From Candidatus Saccharimonadota bacterium (lineage in GTDB: Bacteria; Patescibacteriota; Saccharimonadia; Saccharimonadales; Saccharimonadaceae): a DNA stretch of 64,000 bases. Shown piece by piece: positions 1 through 7,732 of the stretch (positions are counted from its first letter, which is position 1; the number at the start of each line of letters is the position of its first letter). A program made the position numbers and the translations under genes. The DNA lies in NCBI GenBank assembly GCA_905372835.1, contig CAJPQK010000002.1:1-64000 (forward strand), read 5' to 3'. Under the pieces are notes generated by a model. It had not been told where the DNA came from. It was given only the letters and a program-made list of their open reading frames with translations, and did not search any database.

Positions 1-24
1 TTCTGTCACATCAATCTTGCTCAT
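1..24 (-). CDS. atpA: ATP synthase F1 alpha subunit, first 8 codons only
   Basis: Only the start (MSKIDVTE) lies in the window. The ATG at 22-24 is preceded by a strong Shine-Dalgarno (AGGAGG) that overlaps the atpH stop codon. Identity as alpha subunit is inferred mainly from its place directly after atpH in the canonical B-E-F-H-A order. Confidence 0.75.
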
Positions 25-32
25 TTTTCCTC

Positions 33-416
33 CTAGATTTTCTTCGCCCGCAAGTTGTTTAATTTCTTGGCAATCGTCGCGTCCAGCGTTGCGGTTGGCG
101 TCCGTAGCTTGAAGCCGCCGATGAGTTCTGGGCGAACAACTTCGCTCAATTGAACAACCGTCTGAGGCTTCTTGAGTAGCGTCATGATAGCCGAACGCGC
201 CTCATCCGTCAATGCTCGCGCTGATTCAACCGTCGCCACTGTTAAGCCACGTTCCGCCAGTTCTGTTTGAATGTCACGCACCAACAAATCAACTTCACGC
301 TGACGGTTTTCATGACTCAGCAGTGCCGCCACCTCATCCACAACCGTCACATCGTTGTCCATCAATCGTTCAGCCACATACCGAGCCAATTTGCGACGCG
401 ACGTTCGTGCAGGCAT
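33..416 (-). CDS. atpH: ATP synthase F1 delta subunit (short form)
   Basis: Delta/OSCP links the F1 head to the peripheral b stalk of the H+-translocating ATP synthase. The 127-residue product keeps the family's C-terminal signature (PELIGGFKLR, then an Asp and a helical tail) but is about 50 residues shorter than the usual 170-180, the deficit being in the N-terminal helical domain. Its ATG overlaps the atpF stop by one base (TAATG), so the two are translationally coupled. The short N-terminus is not explained by an earlier in-frame start. Confidence 0.88.
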   Translation of the reverse strand: MPARTSRRKLARYVAERLMDNDVTVVDEVAALLSHENRQREVDLLVRDIQTELAERGLTVATVESARALTDEARSAIMTLLKKPQTVVQLSEVVRPELIGGFKLRTPTATLDATIAKKLNNLRAKKI

Positions 417-964
417 TAGCGCGCCTCCTTCAAAGCTTTCTCAATCAATTTGCCGTCTTTTTTAGCGTCCAATTTCTCGTCAACCAAGGTACCAGTCGCT
501 TCAGCCACCAATTGCAATGTTTCGTTATGCAAAGCTTGGCGCGCAGCCGCAACTTCGCCAGCAATTTCTGTTCGAGCTGCTTCAATGATGCCGTCCGCTC
601 GTACTTCAGCTTTCTTGGCTGCGGCTTCAACGATTTCTGCCGCCTCGTTCCTCGCTGAAGCAACGATGTCACGCGCTTCTGCTCGTGCCTTGCGCATCGA
701 TGCGTTAATCATCTTTTCCGTCTTGTCAGCATTTTCACGCGCTGATTTGGCAGCTTTTTCAGCCGTTCGAAGATCCTTCTCACGCTTGTCCAGCATCGCT
801 GCTAGTGGCGGATATACCCATTTGCTCAACACAAACAGTAATATCAAGAATGCTACTGACTGCAAAATCAACAACTTCCAGTCGATCCCCAAAGAGCCAA
901 ACAAATCAGCCTTTTCGGCTGCGTGAGCCTCAGCACTCGCAAATTGTGTTACCAATCTTTCCAC
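416..964 (-). CDS. atpF: ATP synthase F0 b subunit
   Basis: Membrane-anchored peripheral stalk of ATP synthase, 182 residues. A transmembrane segment near residues 30-52 (LLILQSVAFLILLFVL) is followed by YPPLAAMLDKREK, typical of b subunits, and a long charged Ala/Glu/Lys-rich coiled coil. Translation starts at GTG (962-964) with an AGAGG Shine-Dalgarno 6 nt upstream. It lies between atpE and atpH in the operon. Confidence 0.93.
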   Translation of the reverse strand: MERLVTQFASAEAHAAEKADLFGSLGIDWKLLILQSVAFLILLFVLSKWVYPPLAAMLDKREKDLRTAEKAAKSARENADKTEKMINASMRKARAEARDIVASARNEAAEIVEAAAKKAEVRADGIIEAARTEIAGEVAAARQALHNETLQLVAEATGTLVDEKLDAKKDGKLIEKALKEAR

Positions 965-978
965 AATTTACCTCTAAA

Positions 979-1191
979 TTACATAACCTTACCGACGATG
1001 GCAGCCACGAAACCGATAATTGCCAAGGCGTCGATAAATGAAATACCAAGAATCATCATGGTACGCAAGTCATTAATCTTCTCTGGGTTGCGACCTGCGG
1101 CGTTCATCGCTGCAGCACCGATCATTGCGGCGCCAATTGCTGCGAAGGCTGCTGGGATTGCGTAAGTTAAGGCAAAAGCTAATGCTTCCAT
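979..1191 (-). CDS. atpE: ATP synthase F0 c subunit
   Basis: 70-residue hairpin of two membrane helices forming the proton-carrying c-ring. The polar loop is GRNPE (residues 33-37) and the ion-binding carboxylate is Asp54 in the second helix (GISFIDALAI). The Na+-binding residue pattern of sodium-type rings is not evident, so proton coupling is inferred. An AAGGAG Shine-Dalgarno lies about 10 nt before the ATG. Confidence 0.95.
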   Translation of the reverse strand: MEALAFALTYAIPAAFAAIGAAMIGAAAMNAAGRNPEKINDLRTMMILGISFIDALAIIGFVAAIVGKVM

Positions 1192-1222
1192 GGTTGATAT
1201 TCTCCTTATAATTATTACTTAA

Positions 1223-2065
1223 CTACTTATTTTCATTCTCTGTCATTTTCTTTGAAATATCAACAGGGGAATGAACATGTGCATGATTGGACTCGTTGTG
1301 GTCACCGTGAGGAGTGAGTCCTAGGGAAATAAATACCGTTGACAACATAAAGAAAATATATGCCTGAATACCGCCGATAAATAGCTCGAACAGATAGAAC
1401 GGCTGCAACATTGCCGGTGAAGCGTACTTTGTTAGATACGCGATCATGATCAACAACACCTCGCCCGCCAGCACATTACCGAACAGACGAAAACTCAGTC
1501 CGAGTAGACGCGAAAACTCTGCCACCAACTCCAAAATACCGACAAATGACATGATTGGATCTTTCAGCGGATTGACGAAATATCGCCCCATATTGCCACG
1601 AAATCCCAGGTAGCGGAATGCGTAAACTTGCGCCGCGATGATAGTGATGATAGCCAGCCCAAATGTCATGTTCAAATCAGCCACACCGCCACGAAACAGG
1701 GGAGTGCCATGCTCGCCAACAGTGACTGGGCCAACAAAAGGCAACAGCCCCAGCCAGTACTGTGCTATCACAAAGAAAAATATCGTGATGGTCAATGGTG
1801 CCACTCGCGCCGCCCAAACGTCATCTTGGATAACCTGCTTGACCGTGCCATACAAGCCATCAAACGTCCAGTTAACCAAACGTGTCACAAAGTTAGGTTT
1901 CTTTTTACCCAGTACTGCCGCGCGTGTTCGTAGCATAATCCATACCAAAACTAACAAGCCCAAAGCACCCAGCAGATGAGAGTTAGTGACCGAAATGCCG
2001 CCAACTTGTATTATCTCGTCTGCTTTCACTGAAATATGCAGACTGCTTGCAAACTGGTGTATCAT
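1223..2065 (-). CDS. atpB: ATP synthase F0 a subunit
   Basis: Membrane subunit forming the proton half-channels against the c-ring, 280 residues with several hydrophobic helices. The essential arginine is visible in LSFRLFGN, followed by LAGEVLL. The open frame extends 57 codons further, but the start at 2063-2065 (MIHQFASS) is preferred because it forms an ATGA overlap with the upstream atpI-like gene and has a purine-rich AGAGAGG upstream. The C-terminal tail is His-rich. Confidence 0.93.
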   Translation of the reverse strand: MIHQFASSLHISVKADEIIQVGGISVTNSHLLGALGLLVLVWIMLRTRAAVLGKKKPNFVTRLVNWTFDGLYGTVKQVIQDDVWAARVAPLTITIFFFVIAQYWLGLLPFVGPVTVGEHGTPLFRGGVADLNMTFGLAIITIIAAQVYAFRYLGFRGNMGRYFVNPLKDPIMSFVGILELVAEFSRLLGLSFRLFGNVLAGEVLLIMIAYLTKYASPAMLQPFYLFELFIGGIQAYIFFMLSTVFISLGLTPHGDHNESNHAHVHSPVDISKKMTENENK

Positions 2066-2322
2066 TGATTGGCCTCTCTCTGTTTTATAAATCGTATTTG
2101 CTGATAAATCAATCCTGCTGACGCAGCCAGGCCCACGATAATCCCTGTAATCATCAGCCACGGTTTTGTGTGCAGCATCAGGTCTGCCCACAGCCCCACG
2201 AGCATCAAGCCGATGCTCGGCACAAACATGCGCCAAGTCGTCCCAATGATGGTTTGCATCATAATCGCAGTGGCGTCTACATCTGTTTTTTGGTCGCTCT
2301 GAACCTTAGGTTTTTCAGCCAT
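2062..2322 (-). CDS. AtpI/AtpZ-like ATP synthase accessory membrane protein
   Basis: 86 residues with two membrane segments (about 33-49 and 56-72) and a polar N-terminus. First gene of the ATP synthase operon, where AtpI/AtpZ proteins usually sit; in those families they assist c-ring assembly or Mg2+ supply. The family call rests on size, topology and position. A TATAGT box 7 nt upstream predicts a leaderless operon transcript. Confidence 0.7.
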   Translation of the reverse strand: MAEKPKVQSDQKTDVDATAIMMQTIIGTTWRMFVPSIGLMLVGLWADLMLHTKPWLMITGIIVGLAASAGLIYQQIRFIKQREANQ

Positions 2323-2329
2323 TACCTAT

Positions 2330-2335
2330 ACTATA
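2330..2335 (-). promoter_or_regulatory. -10 box of the ATP synthase operon
   Basis: TATAGT on the minus strand, 7 nt before the atpI-like ATG. It would start transcription at or next to the start codon. Confidence 0.55.
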
Positions 2336-2344
2336 TCAATCTGC

Positions 2345-2350
2345 TATACT
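2345..2350 (+). promoter_or_regulatory. -10 box for the small zinc-ribbon-like gene
   Basis: TATACT, 10 nt before the ATG at 2361. Divergent from the ATP synthase promoter and only 10 bp away from it, so the two may compete. Confidence 0.45.
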
Positions 2351-2360
2351 ATTTGACAAT

Positions 2361-2579
2361 ATGCCCAGGAAAAATTATCCAAATTCTCAACCGCTCCAGA
2401 AACATCGACAGCCACTGACTACTGTACATGAGCTGAGTAGCTGTCGCCAAAAACGCCGTTTTACTACACAACAGCAGGCCGAAAGGGAAATAACCAACCG
2501 ACAACTGACCGACCCACAGCTGACCTTGTCAACTTACAAATGCAATTGGTGTGGCGGCTGGCACCTCACGTCACGCTAG
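2361..2579 (+). CDS. Small basic protein with a C-terminal CxxC...H motif
   Basis: 72 residues, Arg/Gln-rich, ending in YKCNWCGGWHLTSR. Similar short C-terminal CxxC-GGWHLT tails are seen in small proteins of Actinobacteria and their phages, probably as a partial zinc ribbon. The long polar middle is probably helical. No function is assigned. Support for a real gene is the upstream TATACT box, the family-like tail and the fit between its two neighbours. Confidence 0.6.
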   Translation: MPRKNYPNSQPLQKHRQPLTTVHELSSCRQKRRFTTQQQAEREITNRQLTDPQLTLSTYKCNWCGGWHLTSR

Positions 2580-2584
2580 AGCCA

Positions 2585-4804
2585 CTAGAAGACGAGATGT
2601 TCTTGGATCGGTACATTCGTGTAACGACCCAAAATTGGCACCGTTGAATCAGTCGTCGTACCATCACCGAGCTGTCCTCGGTTGTTGTTGCCGACTGTAT
2701 ACACACGGTTGTCAGTCGTAAAGATCACAGTCGTACCCCCACCACTTTCCACGTGCTTAGCACGAGGAGCAGTCGGACCACTACCAAACAGTTGCATTGG
2801 CGTTGGTGTATTACGGCTGACCTTATCACCAGTACCCAACTGACCATTCTCATTTGAGCCAGCACCGTAAACCTTACCGTCGTCACCCACCACAAACAGG
2901 TTACTGACACGCCCTGCGTATGCCGTTGACCAGATATCAACCGCTTTCACACCAGCTGGCAGCATGAATTGTACTGGGGTTGGGTTTCGCCAATTAGTAG
3001 CCCCATTTGCGTGGTTGGCGCTGTTACCAAACACACCATGGTAGTTACTACCAGTACTGTAGACGCGCCCGTCAGACGTACGATACGATGCAAACAACTC
3101 GTCGGTGGAAATCTGCTGCACAAATCCTGGGACGCCCAAATCTCGAATCTTTGGCGTCTGGAGCCTGAAGAATATATGCTTATTACTCGGCGGACAGCCA
3201 GCAGCTATCGCCATCCCTGTACCCGAAGCATTAGCCGCTAGACAGTGGTTACTGGCACCTCGGCGGAAAATACGATCCGAACCATAGGAGACCATGCGCC
3301 AGCGCTGAATGGCGGCTGAAGGATTACAATTTGCCAAACGAATGTTCACCAAGTCACCGGCAGTATTTTCCACACATTTACCGTTTATCTTGATCTGCTC
3401 TTGCGGCGTGTATTCAAACTGCTGCTGGGAACTATCGTTGCAACTACGAGGAGCTACGGTCGTAGGACCAACCGCTTCCATGCAACGGCCCTCCAAGAAC
3501 CGCCAGCGGAACACCAGATTGTCCTTACCAACCTCCAAGTGGTTTGAGCCACCCACGCCATAAACCTTACCATCATTCGCTAAGATATATAGGGTACCTC
3601 CGTCAAAAGCCAGCTGCATGGCGCGTGGTTTACCGGGATTACCAAAGTCACCAATTCTTACTGGCGTTGATGAACTTGATATGTTGGCGCGACCTAACTG
3701 ATAATAATCATTTGCACCCCAACCGTACACGGCACCATTCTGCATGATGACATAAGCGTTATATCGGTCCTGCACCAAGTGAGCAGTCGGAATCGTTCCT
3801 GGATTACCAGGGTTCGGGAAAGGCAAGGCGACACGCTTTGGAGTAGACCTGTTACTACAGGCGGTCGCATACGCCGGAGTGACGGTATAATCACCAGTAC
3901 CCAATAGGCCGTAAGTACATTCACCAGCAGCATAGATATTTTTATCATTCCCCAGTACAAAGTTTGCCCAACCTGAGTTGACAGTAACTGCTTTAACTCC
4001 AACCGGCAAGCCAAACCTCACTGGTGTTGAGACGGTCGGACTCATATAGCCAGCGCCCAATTGACCGCGATCATTTTTGCCCGCACCATACACCGCACCG
4101 TTCTCATCTCGAATCATCAAGTTTCCACCGACAGAGACAAAGTTGGTGTGCACTGAAACTGCGCGCTGGGACATATTAAATCTCACTGGCGTTGGCTGAG
4201 CTGTCGAAATCAATCCAGCGCCCAATTGACCGCGGTCGTTCGCCCCAACTGACCGGACACGTCCAGCAGAGTCAATTGTCGCAAAGAATACTTTGTGCTG
4301 TATGCCGTGCATATCACCCTCATATCCAAACGCCAAGGTGTCGACACGTGTTTGCGCTCCAGTGGCCAATGACAACACTCGGGTATACGTTTTCCACACG
4401 CCACCGCTTGGTCGCAATAACTCAACATAGCCGGTAGCATAGGCCTGCTGGACCTCACCACCGGTTGAGCCAAGAGGAGGGACAGTAAACCGCGTTCGAA
4501 TATTGCCCTCATGCATCACAGTATTTGCCTGACCAGGCTCTGGGTCACCCGCACAGTTTGTCTCTGGAGCTAGATTTTTTGATCCCCACGGCGAGATCAT
4601 ACCGTTGCTGCGCAGACAAGACACAGCATATGCCAGACCACTTTCAGCAGCTTCGCGCGCCAATTGGTTATAATACCGGTCCCGTAACGCCGCCGCATAT
4701 GAGGCAGCCAGCTGCATGGCCACCAAAAGTAAGGTCAGCATAATTACTGAGGTGATGAGAACTGTTGGTAGGGTAAATCCTGTTTTTTTGTTGTCCGCAC
4801 CCAT
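2585..4804 (-). CDS. Type IV pilin-like surface protein with RCC1 repeats and an embedded ricin-type lectin domain
   Basis: 739 residues. Residues 9-40 form a prepilin-like leader (G/FTLP then a hydrophobic helix) but lack the Glu at mature position 5, as in some minor pilins such as PilX. From about 185 onward RCC1-type repeats recur (VYGAGKNDRGQLGAG, VYGAGSNENGQLGTGD, VYTVGNNNRGQLGDG and others, about eight in all), suggesting a beta-propeller. A Cys-rich block at about 430-550, with CxE/CVE and QRW motifs, resembles a ricin B beta-trefoil inserted between blades 5 and 6. The predicted role is a pilus-tip or surface adhesin binding glycans. A TATAAT box lies 11 nt before the ATG. Confidence 0.75.
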   Translation of the reverse strand: MGADNKKTGFTLPTVLITSVIMLTLLLVAMQLAASYAAALRDRYYNQLAREAAESGLAYAVSCLRSNGMISPWGSKNLAPETNCAGDPEPGQANTVMHEGNIRTRFTVPPLGSTGGEVQQAYATGYVELLRPSGGVWKTYTRVLSLATGAQTRVDTLAFGYEGDMHGIQHKVFFATIDSAGRVRSVGANDRGQLGAGLISTAQPTPVRFNMSQRAVSVHTNFVSVGGNLMIRDENGAVYGAGKNDRGQLGAGYMSPTVSTPVRFGLPVGVKAVTVNSGWANFVLGNDKNIYAAGECTYGLLGTGDYTVTPAYATACSNRSTPKRVALPFPNPGNPGTIPTAHLVQDRYNAYVIMQNGAVYGWGANDYYQLGRANISSSSTPVRIGDFGNPGKPRAMQLAFDGGTLYILANDGKVYGVGGSNHLEVGKDNLVFRWRFLEGRCMEAVGPTTVAPRSCNDSSQQQFEYTPQEQIKINGKCVENTAGDLVNIRLANCNPSAAIQRWRMVSYGSDRIFRRGASNHCLAANASGTGMAIAAGCPPSNKHIFFRLQTPKIRDLGVPGFVQQISTDELFASYRTSDGRVYSTGSNYHGVFGNSANHANGATNWRNPTPVQFMLPAGVKAVDIWSTAYAGRVSNLFVVGDDGKVYGAGSNENGQLGTGDKVSRNTPTPMQLFGSGPTAPRAKHVESGGGTTVIFTTDNRVYTVGNNNRGQLGDGTTTDSTVPILGRYTNVPIQEHLVF

Positions 4805-4815
4805 GATTACTCATC

Positions 4816-4821
4816 ATTATA
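4816..4821 (-). promoter_or_regulatory. -10 box of the pilin-RCC1 gene
   Basis: TATAAT on the minus strand, 11 nt before the start codon, giving a leader of only a few nucleotides. Confidence 0.55.
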
Positions 4822-4849
4822 CACTTGTCGATAAGCATGTACAATATGC

Positions 4850-4855
4850 TATAAT
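4850..4855 (+). promoter_or_regulatory. -10 box of the glutaredoxin gene
   Basis: TATAAT followed by a leader of about 25 nt carrying GAGGGG (4876-4881) before the ATG at 4887, so this gene is leadered. Confidence 0.6.
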
Positions 4856-4886
4856 AGACTTATGTAAAGAAAGTTGAGGGGAATAT

Positions 4887-5171
4887 ATGAGCGAAGATAC
4901 AGCAACCAACCACAGCGCCAAAGTAACCGTCTACAGCACCAGTTGGTGCGCATTTTGTCACACTGAAATGGAATGGTTGGAAAAACTGGGAATTGACTTC
5001 ATCAAAAAAGACATTGAAGCAGAACCTGCAGCCAAAGAAGAATTGTTGGCAAAAAACGGCGGCAACTTCCAAGGTGTGCCAGTGACTGACATTAACGGCG
5101 AGTTAGTGCTTGGTTTTGATCGACCAAAACTACAAGACTTGCTGCGCAAGAACGGCTTGTTGGCTGATTAA
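4887..5171 (+). CDS. Glutaredoxin-like protein
   Basis: 94-residue thioredoxin-fold redox protein. The redox pair is CAFC at residues 18-21 (VYSTSWCAFCHTEMEWL); the cis-proline motif is GVPVTDI, followed by GFDRPKLQDLL. It probably reduces disulfides at the expense of glutathione or another low-molecular thiol; which thiol this organism has is unknown. A Rho-independent terminator follows. Confidence 0.88.
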   Translation: MSEDTATNHSAKVTVYSTSWCAFCHTEMEWLEKLGIDFIKKDIEAEPAAKEELLAKNGGNFQGVPVTDINGELVLGFDRPKLQDLLRKNGLLAD

Positions 5172-5188
5172 AAATCTGAATACGAATT

Positions 5189-5217
5189 ATCCCGCCTAAC
5201 AGTGGCGGGATTTTTAT
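5189..5217 (+). terminator. Rho-independent terminator after the glutaredoxin gene
   Basis: Stem TCCCGCC / GGCGGGA with a 7-nt loop, followed by TTTTTATT. The U-tract overlaps the last codon of the convergent ABC-F gene. Confidence 0.85.
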
Positions 5218-6998
5218 TCTGCACCAATTTGCACAACCTCACCGCCGATTTCTTGGCGGAAATAATTGTCGTGGCTAACGTACAGGATAGCGCCAGAATA
5301 TTTCGCCAGTGCCATCTCCAGTTCCTCGATACTCGGCAGGTCAAGGTGGTTGGTCGGCTCATCCAAAATCAGCAGCTGCGGGTCATTCGCCAGCATAGCA
5401 ATGATCTGAAAGCGGGCTTTCTGGCCACCCGACAGGCGCGCCAGTGGTGTCATCCGGTCCGCTTCGGTAAACAGATAATCGGCTAGTAATTGGCGGATTT
5501 TGGTATCAGAAATCGGTAAGTCGCGGCTAAGGTATAATTTCTCAATCGCCACCTCCAACGGATCCGCCAAATACCGCTCATCAATCTCTTGCTCATACAC
5601 GCCCACCCGCACCTGCGGATCGAGGAAGAGGTTGCCGGAGTAGAGGATAGGAGCGGCAGGTGCGACACCTTCTACGCCAGAGACTGTGGAACGTTCGCGA
5701 GTAGCGGACGTTTCAGCCGAACGCTCGCGAAAAATCTCCGGTGGAGATTTGAGCGAAGAGTGTGCTCTGGCGGAGGACGGTGGAGTAACTGCCGCCCTAC
5801 TATTTAACAACATCCGAATCAGCGTCGTCTTACCAGCGCCATTACGGCCACGCAGCTCAATCGCCTCACCCTCACGCAAATCAATATTCACACCCTCAAA
5901 CAATATCCGCTCACCAACCCCAACTGCCGCATCCTCAACTCGCACCAGCACATGCTGACTGCGACTGGCGGCATCCTTCATTGATAGCCGAATATTGCGC
6001 GCCTTGAGCTTACCATAGCGCTCAGCCGACTTATAATCAAGCTGCCCAGCCGATTCCTTGTCGATCCAAAACGTCGGCTTGTCCATCTCTGATAATTCCG
6101 CCAGCTCCGCCCGTGCTTCATTTTCCAGCCGCTTAAACTTTTGGATAGTGCCGGGGTTGCGCGACTTTTCCTTCAGCCGCTGATAATCCAGCACCTTTTG
6201 CCGAAGGTTGGTCATCCGCTTCTCGACCTGCTCAAAATTATTCATGCCCGCCGCCGTCGCCTGAGCATTCTGCTTGAGATAGGCGTCATAATTACCGCGG
6301 TAGCTGACCGCTCGACCGTCTTTGAGTTCAATAATCCGATCCACCCGACCCAGCACATCGCGGTCGTGCGTGATGATCAGCATGGCCTGGCGCGGCTGCG
6401 AACTCATCCAGTCAATAAACTGCTGCTTGGCCACATAATCCATGTGGTTAGTCGGCTCGTCAATCAGCGGCAAATGCGCCTCCGCATGCATAATCTTCAC
6501 GATCTCCACCAGCCGCTTCTGACCACCCGACAGGGAACCAAGCGGCCGCTCGCCGCACTCGCTCAGCTGAAAATTATCAAGCTCCCGCTCAATCTTCTCC
6601 TCAATCTGGTAAAACCCTTTCTGGTCAAATCGCTCCAGCGCCTGAGTATACTCCTCAATTTTGCGCATATTATCGCCCATGGTCTCGGGGTACTCATCGA
6701 TAATTTTCTTTAGGGCCGCGTATTCCGGTAGCCCCGCCAGGATGTAGCTCAGCACCGTCTGATCGCCCAAGCCGTGATGCTCCTGTGCCGTACTGGCCAC
6801 GGTGATGCCGCGCCGAAAAATTATCTCGCCAGTATAGTCGGTGTCCGTGCCCGCCAAGATACCAAACAACGTTGACTTGCCAACGCCATTGCGGCCGACC
6901 ACGCCGACCTTTTCGCCGTCATCCACACTAAACTTGACGTCGCGCATCAACGTCTTGTCGCCAAAACTCTTCTCGGTGATGTGAATGTCGGCTATCAT
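5214..6998 (-). CDS. ABC-F family ATPase (ribosome-associated), with in-frame insertion in domain 2
   Basis: 594 residues, two ATP-binding cassettes and no membrane segments, as in ABC-F translation factors (EttA/Uup/Vga types). Domain 1 has GRNGVGKSTLF, LSGGQKRLVEI and DEPTNHMD; domain 2 has GRNGAGKTTLIRMLL, LSGGQKARFQI and DEPTNHLD. A charged linker with KSRNPGTIQKFKRL joins them. About 35-45 extra residues, Arg/Ser/Glu-rich, sit shortly after Walker A of domain 2 and are encoded by a palindromic segment. The start MIADIHITEK is chosen because TACAAT lies 6 nt upstream. Sub-family and antibiotic-protection role cannot be told. Confidence 0.85.
   Translation of the reverse strand: MIADIHITEKSFGDKTLMRDVKFSVDDGEKVGVVGRNGVGKSTLFGILAGTDTDYTGEIIFRRGITVASTAQEHHGLGDQTVLSYILAGLPEYAALKKIIDEYPETMGDNMRKIEEYTQALERFDQKGFYQIEEKIERELDNFQLSECGERPLGSLSGGQKRLVEIVKIMHAEAHLPLIDEPTNHMDYVAKQQFIDWMSSQPRQAMLIITHDRDVLGRVDRIIELKDGRAVSYRGNYDAYLKQNAQATAAGMNNFEQVEKRMTNLRQKVLDYQRLKEKSRNPGTIQKFKRLENEARAELAELSEMDKPTFWIDKESAGQLDYKSAERYGKLKARNIRLSMKDAASRSQHVLVRVEDAAVGVGERILFEGVNIDLREGEAIELRGRNGAGKTTLIRMLLNSRAAVTPPSSARAHSSLKSPPEIFRERSAETSATRERSTVSGVEGVAPAAPILYSGNLFLDPQVRVGVYEQEIDERYLADPLEVAIEKLYLSRDLPISDTKIRQLLADYLFTEADRMTPLARLSGGQKARFQIIAMLANDPQLLILDEPTNHLDLPSIEELEMALAKYSGAILYVSHDNYFRQEIGGEVVQIGAE
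5689..5750. repeat. Palindromic element inside the ABC-F gene
   Basis: Contains TTCGCGAG (5694-5701) / CTCGCGAA (5724-5731) as an inverted repeat, a 12-nt near-direct repeat GAACGYTCGCGA exactly 30 nt apart (5689-5700 and 5719-5730, one mismatch), and a perfect 8-bp hairpin AAATCTCC-GGT-GGAGATTT (5732-5750). It stays in frame within the host gene. Confidence 0.6.
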
Positions 6999-7004
6999 TG
7001 GGCT

Positions 7005-7010
7005 ATTGTA
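7005..7010 (-). promoter_or_regulatory. -10 box of the ABC-F gene
   Basis: TACAAT preceded by TGG (extended -10), 6 nt before the ATG at 6998. Confidence 0.55.
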
Positions 7011-7056
7011 CCACACGCCATACCGTAAGGGTATTGAAATATATGATTTTTTGTGG

Positions 7057-7062
7057 TATAAT
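7057..7062 (+). promoter_or_regulatory. -10 box of the 213-residue hypothetical gene
   Basis: TGG-TATAAT, 7 nt before the ATG at 7070. Confidence 0.6.
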
Positions 7063-7069
7063 ACGAGTT

Positions 7070-7711
7070 ATGGAAAAAGATTCTCATGCTAGCAAAGAAG
7101 CTAAAATTATTCCTCTCGCTCCATATCTCAACAGGAGGAGAATGCGAGAAGCTGGTCGTATTGTGTTTAGACGACTCAGTGCAGATGCTGAGGGGTCACA
7201 GTCAGAACCGCTAGCCCGGGTTTATGACATCTCCAGTCGTCTCCCAAAAACCACCGCTCCAGAGGCTGCCGCTGAAGAAGATATCGTTACTGGGGAGCAA
7301 GATACCGAAAGGGAAGTCATTGCAGAAATGGTGGAAGATATCACAACAAACTTTGAAGCTTTGCCAGAATATGACGGTGACCTAGGAGGATTCCTAGACA
7401 CCATTAATGATCAATTGGAGGATTGCTACGAAGAGCTTAGCTCTGACCAAAAGAAAGCGTTAGCCATCAAGCTCACCAGCGTGCTGGGCGAGTCCCACGA
7501 AAACCTCTCTAAAGCAGTAGTCCATCACCCAAACTTCGTAAGGTTGCTTGGTGTCGTCCTTAATATGCAATATGACCCCAACTTCCAAGCAAGAAAACGA
7601 CATCCAAGCTACCGACCAGTCAGAGATGCAATTCGAAAAGCCCTTCTCGCAACAAGCGGCAGCCCAGGTGACTACGACTTTCACACTGGCGTCTACACAC
7701 CAGCAGACTGA
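7070..7711 (+). CDS. Hypothetical cytosolic protein
   Basis: 213 residues, no membrane segment and no recognised motif. The N-terminus is basic (NRRRMREAGRIVFRRL), the middle is acidic (about 70-140) and the C-terminal third looks helical. It precedes smpB by 21 nt, but smpB has its own promoter. The start is fixed by the TATAAT box 7 nt upstream; the frame is open further 5' but would begin before the promoter. Confidence 0.7.
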   Translation: MEKDSHASKEAKIIPLAPYLNRRRMREAGRIVFRRLSADAEGSQSEPLARVYDISSRLPKTTAPEAAAEEDIVTGEQDTEREVIAEMVEDITTNFEALPEYDGDLGGFLDTINDQLEDCYEELSSDQKKALAIKLTSVLGESHENLSKAVVHHPNFVRLLGVVLNMQYDPNFQARKRHPSYRPVRDAIRKALLATSGSPGDYDFHTGVYTPAD

Positions 7712-7720
7712 TAAACCTGC

Positions 7721-7726
7721 TATAAT
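7721..7726 (+). promoter_or_regulatory. -10 box of smpB
   Basis: TATAAT, 6 nt before the smpB ATG; it predicts a leaderless mRNA. Confidence 0.6.
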
Positions 7727-7732
7727 GGGACC

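Noticed and set aside
6141..6713. 190-codon plus-strand frame opposite the ABC-F gene
   Set aside because: Fully antisense to conserved ABC-F motifs; no promoter or ribosome site.
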